NCBI RefSeq assembly: GCF_024710845.1
Contig: NZ_JANJTZ010000030.1
Coordinates: 1 to 64,000, forward strand
Source of the DNA: Mesorhizobium sp.
GTDB taxonomy: Bacteria; Pseudomonadota; Alphaproteobacteria; Rhizobiales; Rhizobiaceae
DNA: 64,000 bases
Direction: 5' to 3'
Position numbers and translations under genes: made by a program
Notes under the pieces: model-generated
Databases searched by the model: none
What the model saw: only the letters and a program-made list of their open reading frames with translations
Told to the model about the DNA's origin: nothing
Part shown: one piece after another, positions 8,703 through 16,410 of the stretch
Layout: every line of letters begins with the position of its first letter
How positions within the stretch are numbered: the first letter of the stretch is position 1

Positions 8703-9920
8703 ATGACCAGCGCCGTTTTCATTCTGATGATCAATCTCAGCGTCTCGGCGCTGCTGGCGATCTCGTTTCTGGCGATTGCCACCTACGACAGATCCCTGGC
8801 CTCCGCCCGCTGGATCAGCGCCGCCTATGCATTCGGCATCGCCTACTCCGGTTTCGAACTCCTCATATCGTATTGGCCGACATCGACAATAGTGGCGACG
8901 ACAGCCTATTCGACTCTCCTCCTTGCACTGGCGTCCTATTCCGTCGGCATCGCGCGGAAATACCAAGTCAGGCCGCCCTGGCGACTGCTCGGCATCCTCG
9001 TGGTCGCCTCGGTGCTGCTGAACCTCTACACGCAGACCCTGCCGCGCGATTTGATCTCACGCAATGTCCTGTGGCAGGCGCCCTACGGGGTGCTGCAGGC
9101 GGTGTCGGTTTGGATATTGCTGCGCGCCCGCAGGTTGGGCGCCTTGGACAAAGCCTTGCTGGCAATACTCGCCCTAAGCGCCGCATACTTCGTGATCAAG
9201 CCCCTGATCGCGGTCGAGGCCGGAGGACCCGGCAGCAGCCCGGCATCCTATCTTAATACGGCATATGCGCTCTTCTCTCAGTCCACGGGCATCATCCTCG
9301 CCGTCGCCGTAGCCCTCATGACGTTTGCCGTCTATGTGAACAGGATGCTCTCGGATGCGAATCTGAGATCCGAAACCGACACATTGTCGGGCCTCCTCAA
9401 CCGGCGAGGATTCGTCGAGCGGGCTGATGAGACCTTGCGTATCGCCGACCGTTCGGGCGGCCCGGTCACGCTCGTCCTCGCCGACATCGACCATTTCAAG
9501 ACGGTCAACGACACCTATGGCCACGAAGCCGGAGATCGTGTCGTCCAGGTCTTTTCCGAGGTGATGAGGCAAGTGGCGGGGGACAATGCTATCGGTCGCA
9601 TCGGCGGTGACGAGTTTGCGATCCTCCTCTCTGGCACCGAGCTTGCGACCGCGCGCCTCATCGCCGAAGGCGCCCGGGTCGCGTTCTCGCAATCCGTGAT
9701 CGGCGGCCTGGCGTCGGGTTACGGCTGCACGGCGACGTTCGGCGTCGCCCAGCGTCACGGCCGTGAGACCTATGATGAATTGCTGCGCCGCGCCGACCTG
9801 GCTCTCTACGAGGCCAAGAACGCCGGGCGCGACTGCGTTCGGGTCGCCCCGCCGATGGTCCACCCGAACGGCAACGGCAACGGCGCAGAAAGCCGCCGCG
9901 CGTTCCGCGACAAGCGGTAG
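8703..9920 (+). CDS. Membrane-bound diguanylate cyclase
   Basis: Makes the second messenger c-di-GMP from two GTP. The protein has 405 residues. The first 215 or so form six or seven membrane helices with short loops and no periplasmic domain I recognise. The GGDEF domain follows (about 225-390), with LSGLLNRRGFVERAD near its start, LADIDHFKTVNDTYGHEAGD, and an intact GGDEF motif at residues 301-305, so it should be catalytically active. The RxxD product-inhibition site normally five residues before GGDEF is not present (the residues there read NAIGRI). The signal sensed is unknown. The gene appears to stand alone. Confidence 0.92.
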   Translation: MTSAVFILMINLSVSALLAISFLAIATYDRSLASARWISAAYAFGIAYSGFELLISYWPTSTIVATTAYSTLLLALASYSVGIARKYQVRPPWRLLGILVVASVLLNLYTQTLPRDLISRNVLWQAPYGVLQAVSVWILLRARRLGALDKALLAILALSAAYFVIKPLIAVEAGGPGSSPASYLNTAYALFSQSTGIILAVAVALMTFAVYVNRMLSDANLRSETDTLSGLLNRRGFVERADETLRIADRSGGPVTLVLADIDHFKTVNDTYGHEAGDRVVQVFSEVMRQVAGDNAIGRIGGDEFAILLSGTELATARLIAEGARVAFSQSVIGGLASGYGCTATFGVAQRHGRETYDELLRRADLALYEAKNAGRDCVRVAPPMVHPNGNGNGAESRRAFRDKR

Positions 9921-9935
9921 TCCCGCGGGATCAAC

Positions 9936-10298
9936 TCAGTCGCAAATCCGCCGCGCCGGAGTCGGCACCACTCCGTCCGGCAGACCGTACATATAGCTGC
10001 GGCCCTTGAACATGCCGGGCACGGTGTAGCAGTGGCGGTAGGCATGGCTTTCGACGGCGGGGCCGTCGTCCTCGTAGCCCTGCGGCTCGGCGGCGGCCTG
10101 GGCCTCATACTCCGCCAGCACATGGCCCTGGCCGACGATGATGCGCTTGTAGCCCGCCGGGCTGTAGACGATCAGATTGCCGAACGAATCGGCGTGATAC
10201 CTCTCGCCATAGGAATCTGCGGCCACGGCCGGCGCGGCGGCGACGAACACTCCCGCCGCGAGCGGCACGGCGCTCAGTATTTTCGCGATCGAACGCAT
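9936..10298 (-). CDS. Secreted hypothetical protein
   Basis: A 120-residue protein with a clear Sec signal peptide (MRSIAKILSAVPLAAGVFVAAAPAVAA, cut near residue 27). The mature part is tyrosine-rich (SYGERYHADSFGNLIVYSPAGYKRIIVGQGHV) with two cysteines that could pair (Cys at about 102 and near the C-terminus). I do not recognise the family. It is divergent from the lipoprotein gene at 10468, with a candidate CtrA box between them, so its expression may be cell-cycle linked. Confidence 0.7.
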   Translation of the reverse strand: MRSIAKILSAVPLAAGVFVAAAPAVAADSYGERYHADSFGNLIVYSPAGYKRIIVGQGHVLAEYEAQAAAEPQGYEDDGPAVESHAYRHCYTVPGMFKGRSYMYGLPDGVVPTPARRICD

Positions 10299-10346
10299 GG
10301 CCTGTCCTTTCCGGGCAAGGGCCCGAGCCTTTTCCAGAGACGAGGA

Positions 10347-10362
10347 TTAACCATTTATTAAC
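10347..10362. promoter_or_regulatory. Candidate CtrA-binding site
   Basis: The sequence TTAACCATTTATTAAC matches the full CtrA consensus TTAA-N7-TTAAC. It is 48 bases upstream of the secreted-protein start at 10298 and 106 bases upstream of the lipoprotein start at 10468. Further TTAA half-sites occur at about 10400 and 10414 but with the wrong spacing. CtrA is the master cell-cycle regulator of alphaproteobacteria. Binding is inferred from the motif only. Confidence 0.6.
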
Positions 10363-10467
10363 CTTTGTCACGGCTAGGCGGTCCCCCGCGGCGCGGCGAT
10401 TAAGAAACATGGTTAACGAAGCGGGCGCCGGCTTGAAAAACATCCCGACAGGAGGCTAGCTATCGCG

Positions 10468-10899
10468 ATGGGGGCAATCTTCCGAAAAAGCTCGCACGGG
10501 GCTCTCCTTGCGGCAATGTTGGCCTCGGCGTGCCTGATGGCCGGCTGCGCATCGGATGGCGCGTCGCCCGCCACCATGTCCTTGGCGCCCGGCGCGTCTG
10601 CATCCGCCGCGGACATCGCCGATGCGGGCAGCGATGCGGCGGGGGCCGTCGCCTATGAGGACAATGCGCTTTATGCCGGCCGCTCGACCTATCGTTGCGA
10701 CAATGGCGAGAGCCTCGAGGTGGACAACACCGTCACGCAGGTGGCGCTCGGCCTTGCCGACGGCTCGGTGATGGAACTGCCGGCCTCTCCCGCCGATTCG
10801 CACACCCGCTATGTCAAGGGTCAATACGCCTTCGTCTTCGACGGCACGGAAGCGCTTTTCTTCCGCCCCAAGGCAGCTCCCGCCACCTGCAGGCGCTGA
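10468..10899 (+). CDS. Lipoprotein with MliC-like C-terminal domain
   Basis: A 143-residue lipoprotein. The signal peptide ends in the lipobox LMAGC, with the lipidated Cys at about residue 27. An alanine/serine linker follows, then a domain from about residue 75: TYRCDNGESLEVDNT, DGSVMELP, RYVKGQYAFVFDGTEALFF and a final Cys. The order C-dG-L-v ... RY-g ... eA-f ... C resembles MliC, the membrane-bound inhibitor of C-type lysozyme, which would make this a periplasmic defence protein. The MliC match is by eye and moderate. The gene lies just before sdhC but is separated by 198 bases containing a promoter. Confidence 0.7.
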   Translation: MGAIFRKSSHGALLAAMLASACLMAGCASDGASPATMSLAPGASASAADIADAGSDAAGAVAYEDNALYAGRSTYRCDNGESLEVDNTVTQVALGLADGSVMELPASPADSHTRYVKGQYAFVFDGTEALFFRPKAAPATCRR

Positions 10900-10992
10900 G
10901 AACCGTCGAGAGGCCGGAAATCTTCAATCGATTGAAGCATCCCGCATCACTTTTCATGTACTAAATACCGCACTTGGCACGCTTTTCCGGCT

Positions 10993-11021
10993 TTGACGCG
11001 CTGCAAAAACCGCACTAGAAC
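10993..11021 (+). promoter_or_regulatory. Probable promoter of sdhCDAB
   Basis: TTGACG (10993-10998), a 17-base spacer and TAGAAC (11016-11021) fit a housekeeping sigma promoter, with five of six bases at -35. The predicted start of transcription is about 70 bases before the sdhC start codon. Confidence 0.55.
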
Positions 11022-11097
11022 GCTGGCACGAAAAAGTCGCATTTCGGCCAGCCTGATGCCGCCCGCGGGATAAGGCCTAGCCACCCTCGGGGGAGCC

Positions 11098-11508
11098 ATG
11101 TCCGCACCAGCCACCCGCCTGAAGCCACGGCCGCTGTCGCCGCATCTGCAGATCTACAAGCCGATCCCGACGATGGTCATGTCCATCGCTCACCGCATCA
11201 CCGGTGGCGCTCTTTATTTCGGCACGTTGATCGTCGCCTGGTGGATCACCGCCGCGGCGGGTTCCGAAAACTACTACAATTTCGTCAGCGGCATCATTGG
11301 ATCCTGGCTCGGCCAGCTGATCCTGTTCGGCTACACTTGGGCGCTGATGTTCCACATGCTCGGTGGCATCCGGCACTTCGTCTGGGACACCGCCTCCTAC
11401 ATGGAGAAGCATACGGCCACCAAGCTCGCCTGGGCGACGCTGATCGGCTCGATCGTTCTGACGATCCTCATCTGGATTGCCGTTTTCGCCCTGAGGAGCC
11501 CAGCATGA
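11098..11508 (+). CDS. sdhC: Succinate dehydrogenase, cytochrome b556 subunit
   Basis: Membrane anchor of complex II, which binds heme b and quinone. It has 136 residues and three membrane helices. The motif RPLSPHLQIYKP near the N-terminus and SIAHRITGGALYFG carry the quinone-site Ser and Arg of the family. HMLGGIRHFVWD (near 85) holds the heme-ligand histidine. It is the first gene of sdhCDAB. The stop overlaps the sdhD start by four bases (ATGA). Confidence 0.95.
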   Translation: MSAPATRLKPRPLSPHLQIYKPIPTMVMSIAHRITGGALYFGTLIVAWWITAAAGSENYYNFVSGIIGSWLGQLILFGYTWALMFHMLGGIRHFVWDTASYMEKHTATKLAWATLIGSIVLTILIWIAVFALRSPA

Positions 11509-11897
11509 GCAAGTCGCCCGGAATGCGCACCGCGCTCGGCCGCGTACGCGGCCTCGGCTCCGCCAGGGAAGGAACCGACCATTTCTGGCGCCAGCGGCTG
11601 ACGGCGGTGGCCAACGTGCCGCTGATCCTGTTCTTCGTCGGTCTGGTCGTGTCGCTCAACGGCGCGAGCTATGCCGAGGTGCGCGAGACGCTCGCCAATC
11701 CGCTGGTGGCGCTGCTGACGATCCTCATCCTCGCTTCGGCGCTCTACCACATGAAGCTCGGCATGCAGTCGATCATCGAGGACTACATCCACGGCGAAGG
11801 CCTGAAGATCGTCCTCGTCATGCTCAACATCTTCTTCCCCATCGTCATCGGCGCGGTCTCGCTCTTCGCGCTTTTGAAGATCGCATTCGGAGTCTAA
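11505..11897 (+). CDS. sdhD: Succinate dehydrogenase, hydrophobic membrane anchor subunit
   Basis: Second membrane anchor of complex II, 130 residues with three helices. Conserved pieces are [23 protein letters not shown] at the N-terminus (shown in part) and [18 protein letters not shown] (near 87), which contains the heme and quinone-site residues typical of alphaproteobacterial SdhD. The ATG at 11505 overlaps the sdhC stop in an ATGA arrangement, so the two are translationally coupled. sdhA starts four bases after the stop. Confidence 0.95.
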   Translation: MSKSPGMRTALGRVRGLGSAREGTDHFWRQRLTAVANVPLILFFVGLVVSLNGASYAEVRETLANPLVALLTILILASALYHMKLGMQSIIEDYIHGEGLKIVLVMLNIFFPIVIGAVSLFALLKIAFGV

Positions 11898-11901
11898 GAC
11901 C

Positions 11902-13740
11902 TTGGCCAAGGCAACATCCTCACCCGCGGCCAACGGCAAGGCCTATACCTATGTCGACCACAAGTTCGACGTCGTCGTCGTCGGCGCCGGCGGCGCCGGC
12001 CTGCGCGCCACATTAGGCATGGCCGAGCAGGGCCTGAAGACCGCTTGCATCACCAAGGTGTTCCCGACCCGCTCGCACACGGTCGCAGCCCAGGGCGGCA
12101 TCGCCGCGTCGCTCGCCAATATGGGGCCGGATTCGTGGCAATGGCACATGTTCGACACCGTCAAGGGATCGGACTGGCTCGGCGACACCGATGCGCAGGA
12201 ATATATGGTCCGCGAAGCGCCGGCCGCCGTCTATGAACTCGAGCACTACGGCGTGCCTTTCAGCCGCACCGAAGACGGCAAGATCTACCAGCGTCCGTTC
12301 GGCGGAATGATGATGAATTACGGCGACGGCCCGCCCGTGCAGCGCACCTGCGCCGCCGCCGACCGTACCGGCCACGCCATCCTGCACACGCTCTACGGCC
12401 AGTCGCTAAGGCACTCGGCACAGTTCTTCGTCGAGTATTTCGCCCTCGACCTGATCATCGAGGACGGCCGCTGCACCGGCGTCGTCGCCTGGAACCTCGA
12501 CGACGGCACCATCCACCGCTTCTCGGCCAAGATGGTCGTGCTGGCGACCGGCGGCTACGGCCGCGCCTTCTTCTCCGCCACGTCGGCGCACACCTGCACC
12601 GGCGACGGCAACGGCATGGTCGCCCGCGCCGGCCTGCCGCTGCAGGACATGGAGTTCGTGCAATTCCACCCGACCGGCATCTACGGCGCCGGCTGCCTGA
12701 TCACCGAAGGGGCGCGCGGCGAGGGCGGCTATCTCGTCAACTCGCAGGGCGAGCGCTTCATGGAGCGCTATGCGCCCTCGGCCAAGGACCTCGCTTCCCG
12801 CGACGTCGTGTCGCGCTGCATGACGATGGAAATCCGCGAAGGCCGTGGCGTCGGCAAGAACAAGGACCACATCTTCCTGCACCTCGACCATCTCGATCCG
12901 GCCGTACTGAACGAGCGGCTGCCCGGCATCTCGGAGAGCGCCAAGATCTTCGCCGGCGTCGACGTGACGAAGGAGCCGATCCCGGTTCTGCCGACGGTGC
13001 ACTACAACATGGGCGGCATCCCGACCAACTATTACGGCGAAGTGCTGAACCCGACGCCCGAGAACCCGGACGCGGTGTTCCCCGGCCTGATGGCCGTGGG
13101 CGAGGCCGGCTGCGCCTCGGTGCATGGCGCGAACCGCCTCGGTTCCAACTCGCTGATCGATCTGGTCGTCTTCGGCCGCGCCGCGGCGATCCGCGCCGGC
13201 CAGGTGGTGGACCGCGAGGCGGCGGTGCCGTCGGCCAACGCGGCCGCCGTCGACAAGATCATGGACCGCTTCGACCGGCTGCGCCACGCCAACGGCGGGA
13301 CGCCCACGGCGGTGCTGCGCGAGAAGATGCAGCGCGCCATGCAGGAAGACGCAGCTGTCTTCCGCACCCAGGAATCGCTCGAAAGCGGCTGCCGCCGGGT
13401 GTCGGCGATCTGGGGCGAACTGAAGGACCTGAAGGTCCACGACCGCTCGATGATCTGGAACTCCGATCTCGTCGAGACACTGGAGCTGGAAAACCTGATG
13501 GCCAACGCCATCACCACCGTCCACGGCGCGGAAGCCCGCAAGGAAAGCCGCGGCGCGCATGCGCGCGAGGATTTCAGCGCGCGCGACGACGCCAACTGGC
13601 GCAAGCACACGTTGGCCTGGGTCGACGAGGACGGCAAGGTGACGCTCCGCTACCGGCCGGTGCATACGGAGACGATGCTGCCGGTGAACCAGGGTGGTAT
13701 CGACCCAGCCAAGATCGCGCCCAAGGCGCGGGTCTACTGA
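11902..13740 (+). CDS. sdhA: Succinate dehydrogenase, flavoprotein subunit
   Basis: Oxidises succinate to fumarate and passes electrons to SdhB. The protein has 612 residues. The FAD-binding site [12 protein letters not shown] is near residue 27, the histidine that carries covalent FAD is in [11 protein letters not shown] near 57, and the catalytic arginine region [20 protein letters not shown] lies near 412. The start is TTG at 11902, with GGAG at about 11888-11891 upstream; no ATG nearby preserves the alignment. It ends with the conserved [18 protein letters not shown]. It is the third gene of sdhCDAB. Confidence 0.97.
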   Translation: MAKATSSPAANGKAYTYVDHKFDVVVVGAGGAGLRATLGMAEQGLKTACITKVFPTRSHTVAAQGGIAASLANMGPDSWQWHMFDTVKGSDWLGDTDAQEYMVREAPAAVYELEHYGVPFSRTEDGKIYQRPFGGMMMNYGDGPPVQRTCAAADRTGHAILHTLYGQSLRHSAQFFVEYFALDLIIEDGRCTGVVAWNLDDGTIHRFSAKMVVLATGGYGRAFFSATSAHTCTGDGNGMVARAGLPLQDMEFVQFHPTGIYGAGCLITEGARGEGGYLVNSQGERFMERYAPSAKDLASRDVVSRCMTMEIREGRGVGKNKDHIFLHLDHLDPAVLNERLPGISESAKIFAGVDVTKEPIPVLPTVHYNMGGIPTNYYGEVLNPTPENPDAVFPGLMAVGEAGCASVHGANRLGSNSLIDLVVFGRAAAIRAGQVVDREAAVPSANAAAVDKIMDRFDRLRHANGGTPTAVLREKMQRAMQEDAAVFRTQESLESGCRRVSAIWGELKDLKVHDRSMIWNSDLVETLELENLMANAITTVHGAEARKESRGAHAREDFSARDDANWRKHTLAWVDEDGKVTLRYRPVHTETMLPVNQGGIDPAKIAPKARVY

Positions 13741-13753
13741 GGAAGGAAAGATC

Positions 13754-14533
13754 ATGGTTGAACTCACCCTTCCCCGGAACTCCAAGATCAATCCCGGCAA
13801 GACCTGGCCGAAGCCCGAGGGCGCGACGAATCTGCGCGAATACCGCATCTATCGCTGGTCGCCCGACGACGACCAGAACCCACGTCTCGACACCTACTAC
13901 GTCGACCTCGACGATTGCGGGCCGATGGTTCTCGATGGCCTGCTGTGGATCAAGAACAAGATCGACCCGACGCTGACGCTGCGCCGCTCCTGCCGCGAAG
14001 GCATCTGCGGCTCCTGCGCGATGAACATCGACGGCACCAACACGCTGGCCTGCACCAAGGGCATGGAGGAGATCTCCGGAGCGGTGCGCGTCTATCCGCT
14101 GCCGCACATGCCGGTGGTGAAGGATCTGGTGCCGGACCTGACCGTGCCCTACGCCCAGCTGACCTCGATCGAGCCCTGGCTGCAGACGGTGTCGCCGGAG
14201 CCGGCGAAGGAATGGCTGCAGAGCCATGAGGACCGCCAGAAGCTCGACGGGCTTTACGAGTGCATCCTCTGCTTCTGCTGCCAGACCTCCTGCCCGAGCT
14301 ACTGGTGGAACGGCGAGAAATATCTCGGCCCAGCCGTGCTCTTGCAGGCCTATCGCTGGATCATCGATTCGCGGGACGAGGCGACCGGGGAGCGGCTCGA
14401 CAATCTCGAGGATCCGTTCCGCCTCTACCGCTGCCACACGATCATGAACTGCACCCAGGCCTGCCCCAAGGGTCTGAACCCGGCCAAGGCCATCGCCGAG
14501 ATCAAGAAGATGATGGTGGAGCGGAGGGTTTAG
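13754..14533 (+). CDS. sdhB: Succinate dehydrogenase, iron-sulfur subunit
   Basis: Carries electrons from SdhA to the quinone site through three iron-sulfur centres. It has 259 residues, the normal length. The [2Fe-2S] motif [16 protein letters not shown] is near residue 77. The [4Fe-4S] and [3Fe-4S] cysteines are in [16 protein letters not shown] (near 171) and [17 protein letters not shown] (near 228). The ATG at 13754 is 13 bases after the sdhA stop, with GGAAGGAAAG as ribosome site; an upstream in-frame start inside sdhA is not supported. It is the last gene of the operon and is followed by a palindromic repeat rather than a classical terminator. Confidence 0.97.
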   Translation: MVELTLPRNSKINPGKTWPKPEGATNLREYRIYRWSPDDDQNPRLDTYYVDLDDCGPMVLDGLLWIKNKIDPTLTLRRSCREGICGSCAMNIDGTNTLACTKGMEEISGAVRVYPLPHMPVVKDLVPDLTVPYAQLTSIEPWLQTVSPEPAKEWLQSHEDRQKLDGLYECILCFCCQTSCPSYWWNGEKYLGPAVLLQAYRWIIDSRDEATGERLDNLEDPFRLYRCHTIMNCTQACPKGLNPAKAIAEIKKMMVERRV

Positions 14534-14545
14534 CCCTCCCCTCGG

Positions 14546-14658
14546 TCGTCATCCTCGGGCTTGACCCGAGGATCTACGAGCGCTGGCAATCCCGCGCCGA
14601 CGCCTCCGCACAAATTGCGGCGACCGCAGATGCTCGGGTCAAGCCCGAGCATGACGGC
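14546..14658. repeat. Dispersed palindromic repeat, copy 2
   Basis: Left arm 14547-14573 and right arm about 14630-14658 are reverse complements with one mismatch. Each arm is itself a hairpin (CCTCGGG-CTTGA-CCCGAGG on the left, TGCTCGGG-TCAAG-CCCGAGCA on the right). It has the same architecture as the elements at 1225-1338 and 63584-63686. It sits directly behind the sdhB stop and may protect or end the sdh transcript. Confidence 0.8.
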
Positions 14659-14714
14659 GCAGTAGCAGCAGCAGTCCCCTTGCCCCCCGATCCCGCCTTT
14701 GCCACATAGGCGTC

Positions 14715-15353
14715 ATGGATACTCCCGCTCTCCCCCTCCTCAACGCCATCGAAGCCCGCGTGCTCGGCTCCCTCATCGAGAAGAAGGAGCTGACGCCCGA
14801 CGTCTACCCGCTGACGCTCAACGCCGCGCAGGTCGCCGCCAACCAGAAGACCGCGCGCGAGCCGGTGATGGCGCTGGAGCCGTCCGACATCCACCGCGCG
14901 TTCAAGTCGCTGCAGGAAAAGGGGCTCGTGCGCCAGGTCTCCGGCTCGCGCGTCGAGCGCTACGAAGAGCAACTGTCGCGGCGCTTCTCGCTGACGCGCG
15001 GACAGACGTCGCTCCTCGGCCTGATGATGCTGCGCGGGCCACAGACGACCCACGAGCTCTTGGCGCGCAGCGAGCGCATGGCGCAGTACGGATCGGTGGA
15101 CGACCTCGTCTCCGATCTCGACCTGCTGATCGGCCGCCGGCCGCCGCTGGTGCAACTCGTCGAGCGCGGCCCTGGCCAGCGCGAGGACCGTTACGCGCAT
15201 CTGCTCAGCGGCCCCGTCGAGTCACCGGCGCGCTCGGCGCCGGCCGCGTCGTTCCATGCCTCCTCGCCTGACCTGGCAGCCAGGGTCGCGGCGCTCGAAG
15301 AGGAAGTCTCCGAGCTGAGGCGGATGGTCGAGAAGCTGGCCGGGAACGACTGA
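14715..15353 (+). CDS. YceH family protein (DUF480)
   Basis: Conserved protein of 212 residues with the YceH fold, two winged-helix-like domains. The N-terminal signature ARVLGSLIEKKELTPDVYPLTLNA and the following QKTAREPVM are diagnostic. A second conserved block, RGPQTTHELLARSERM, is near residue 118. The C-terminal 30 residues form a short coiled coil (LAARVAALEEEVSELRRMVEKL). The fold suggests nucleic-acid binding, but no function is established. The gene stands alone after the sdh operon. Confidence 0.9.
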   Translation: MDTPALPLLNAIEARVLGSLIEKKELTPDVYPLTLNAAQVAANQKTAREPVMALEPSDIHRAFKSLQEKGLVRQVSGSRVERYEEQLSRRFSLTRGQTSLLGLMMLRGPQTTHELLARSERMAQYGSVDDLVSDLDLLIGRRPPLVQLVERGPGQREDRYAHLLSGPVESPARSAPAASFHASSPDLAARVAALEEEVSELRRMVEKLAGND

Positions 15354-15438
15354 CGGAAGGATCACGCTGCCGTCGCGGCGGCTTGATTTGAAACTGCGCC
15401 GCCCGCTGCTACGTTCCTCAACAATCGGAGGAATAATC

Positions 15439-16035
15439 ATGCGCCTTGCCGCCGCCGCTTTCGCGACCGCTCTTGCCCTGCAACCCCTCGCCGTATCGTC
15501 CGCGGGTGCCGAAACCGCCATCTTCGCCGGCGGCTGCTTCTGGTGCGTGGAATCCGACATGGACCAGGTGCCGGGCGTTACCGAAACGGTCTCCGGCTAT
15601 TCCGGCGGCACGAAGAAGAACCCCAGCTACTACGATCACGAAGGCCACCGCGAGGTGCTGAAGGTCGAGTTCGACCCGGCGAAGATCAGCTACGAACAGC
15701 TGGTGACGACCTTCCTGCGCACCATCGATCCGACCGATGCCGGTGGCCAGTTCTGTGACCGCGGCCACGCCTATACCACGGCGGTCTATGCGGTCGGCGA
15801 CGCGCAACTGGCGTCCGCTCAGAAAGCCAAGGCAGATGCCGAGGCACAACTCGGCGTCAAGCTTGCGACGGAAGTAGCGCCGGCCTCCGAGTTCACCGAG
15901 GCCGAGGACTACCACCAGAACTACTACAACGTGAATCCGGCCAAGTACAAATATTACCGCTTCGCCTGCGGCCGCGACGCCCGCGTCAAGGAAGTCTGGG
16001 GCGCGGATGCCTACAAGGGCGTGCCGTCGCATTAG
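15439..16035 (+). CDS. msrA: Exported peptide-methionine (S)-S-oxide reductase MsrA
   Basis: Repairs oxidised methionine in proteins. The protein has 198 residues. The first 24 are a Sec signal peptide (MRLAAAAFATALALQPLAVS...), so it should act in the periplasm. The catalytic Cys33 sits in the motif GGCFWC. Other family blocks are VSGYSGG and PTDAGGQFCDRGHAYTTAVY, and EDYHQNYY near the C-terminus. Resolving Cys is probably in FACGRDARV. The ATG at 15439 with GGAGGAA upstream is preferred over a frame extension lacking a ribosome site. Confidence 0.93.
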   Translation: MRLAAAAFATALALQPLAVSSAGAETAIFAGGCFWCVESDMDQVPGVTETVSGYSGGTKKNPSYYDHEGHREVLKVEFDPAKISYEQLVTTFLRTIDPTDAGGQFCDRGHAYTTAVYAVGDAQLASAQKAKADAEAQLGVKLATEVAPASEFTEAEDYHQNYYNVNPAKYKYYRFACGRDARVKEVWGADAYKGVPSH

Positions 16036-16125
16036 GAACCAGAGCGGTTCCAGGAGTCCCGACGGGATTGATGACGGGCAGGTGACGTCGTAGCCTTCAC
16101 ATGTTTCCGGAGCGGAAGGCTGCCT

Positions 16126-16410
16126 ATGCTGTTCATGATCATCGAACGGTTTCGCGACAACGATATGCTCCCGATCTACAAGCGGGTGCGAGATGAAGGG
16201 CGGATGTTTCCCGACGGTCTCGAATACGTCGATAGCTGGGTCGAGCCGAATTTCAGCCGCTGTTTCCAATTGATGCGCTGCGATGACCCGAAACTGCTCC
16301 AGGAATGGGTCCTGAAATGGCGAGGTTCGGGAATTACGTTTGAGATTGTCCCCGTACTGACCAGCAAGGAAACGCGCGAGGTCGTCGCTCCGGCTCTGGA
16401 TGGTATCTAG
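16126..16410 (+). CDS. DUF3303 family protein
   Basis: Small protein of 94 residues matching the DUF3303 pattern: MLFMIIERFRDND at the N-terminus, RMFPDGLEYVDSWVE in the middle, and CFQLMRCDDPKLLQEWVLKW. Proteins of this group look like ferredoxin-fold dimeric alpha-beta barrel domains. No catalytic function is known. Its stop codon is directly adjacent to the stop of the convergent acyl-CoA dehydrogenase gene, with no intervening base. Confidence 0.85.
   Translation: MLFMIIERFRDNDMLPIYKRVRDEGRMFPDGLEYVDSWVEPNFSRCFQLMRCDDPKLLQEWVLKWRGSGITFEIVPVLTSKETREVVAPALDGI

Noticed and set aside
10395-10425. A second CtrA site from further TTAA half-sites
   Set aside because: The distance between half-sites is nine bases rather than seven.
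12406-13848. A 480-codon minus-strand frame over sdhA
   Set aside because: It is a shadow of a highly conserved gene in GC-rich DNA, with no ribosome site and no recognisable domain.
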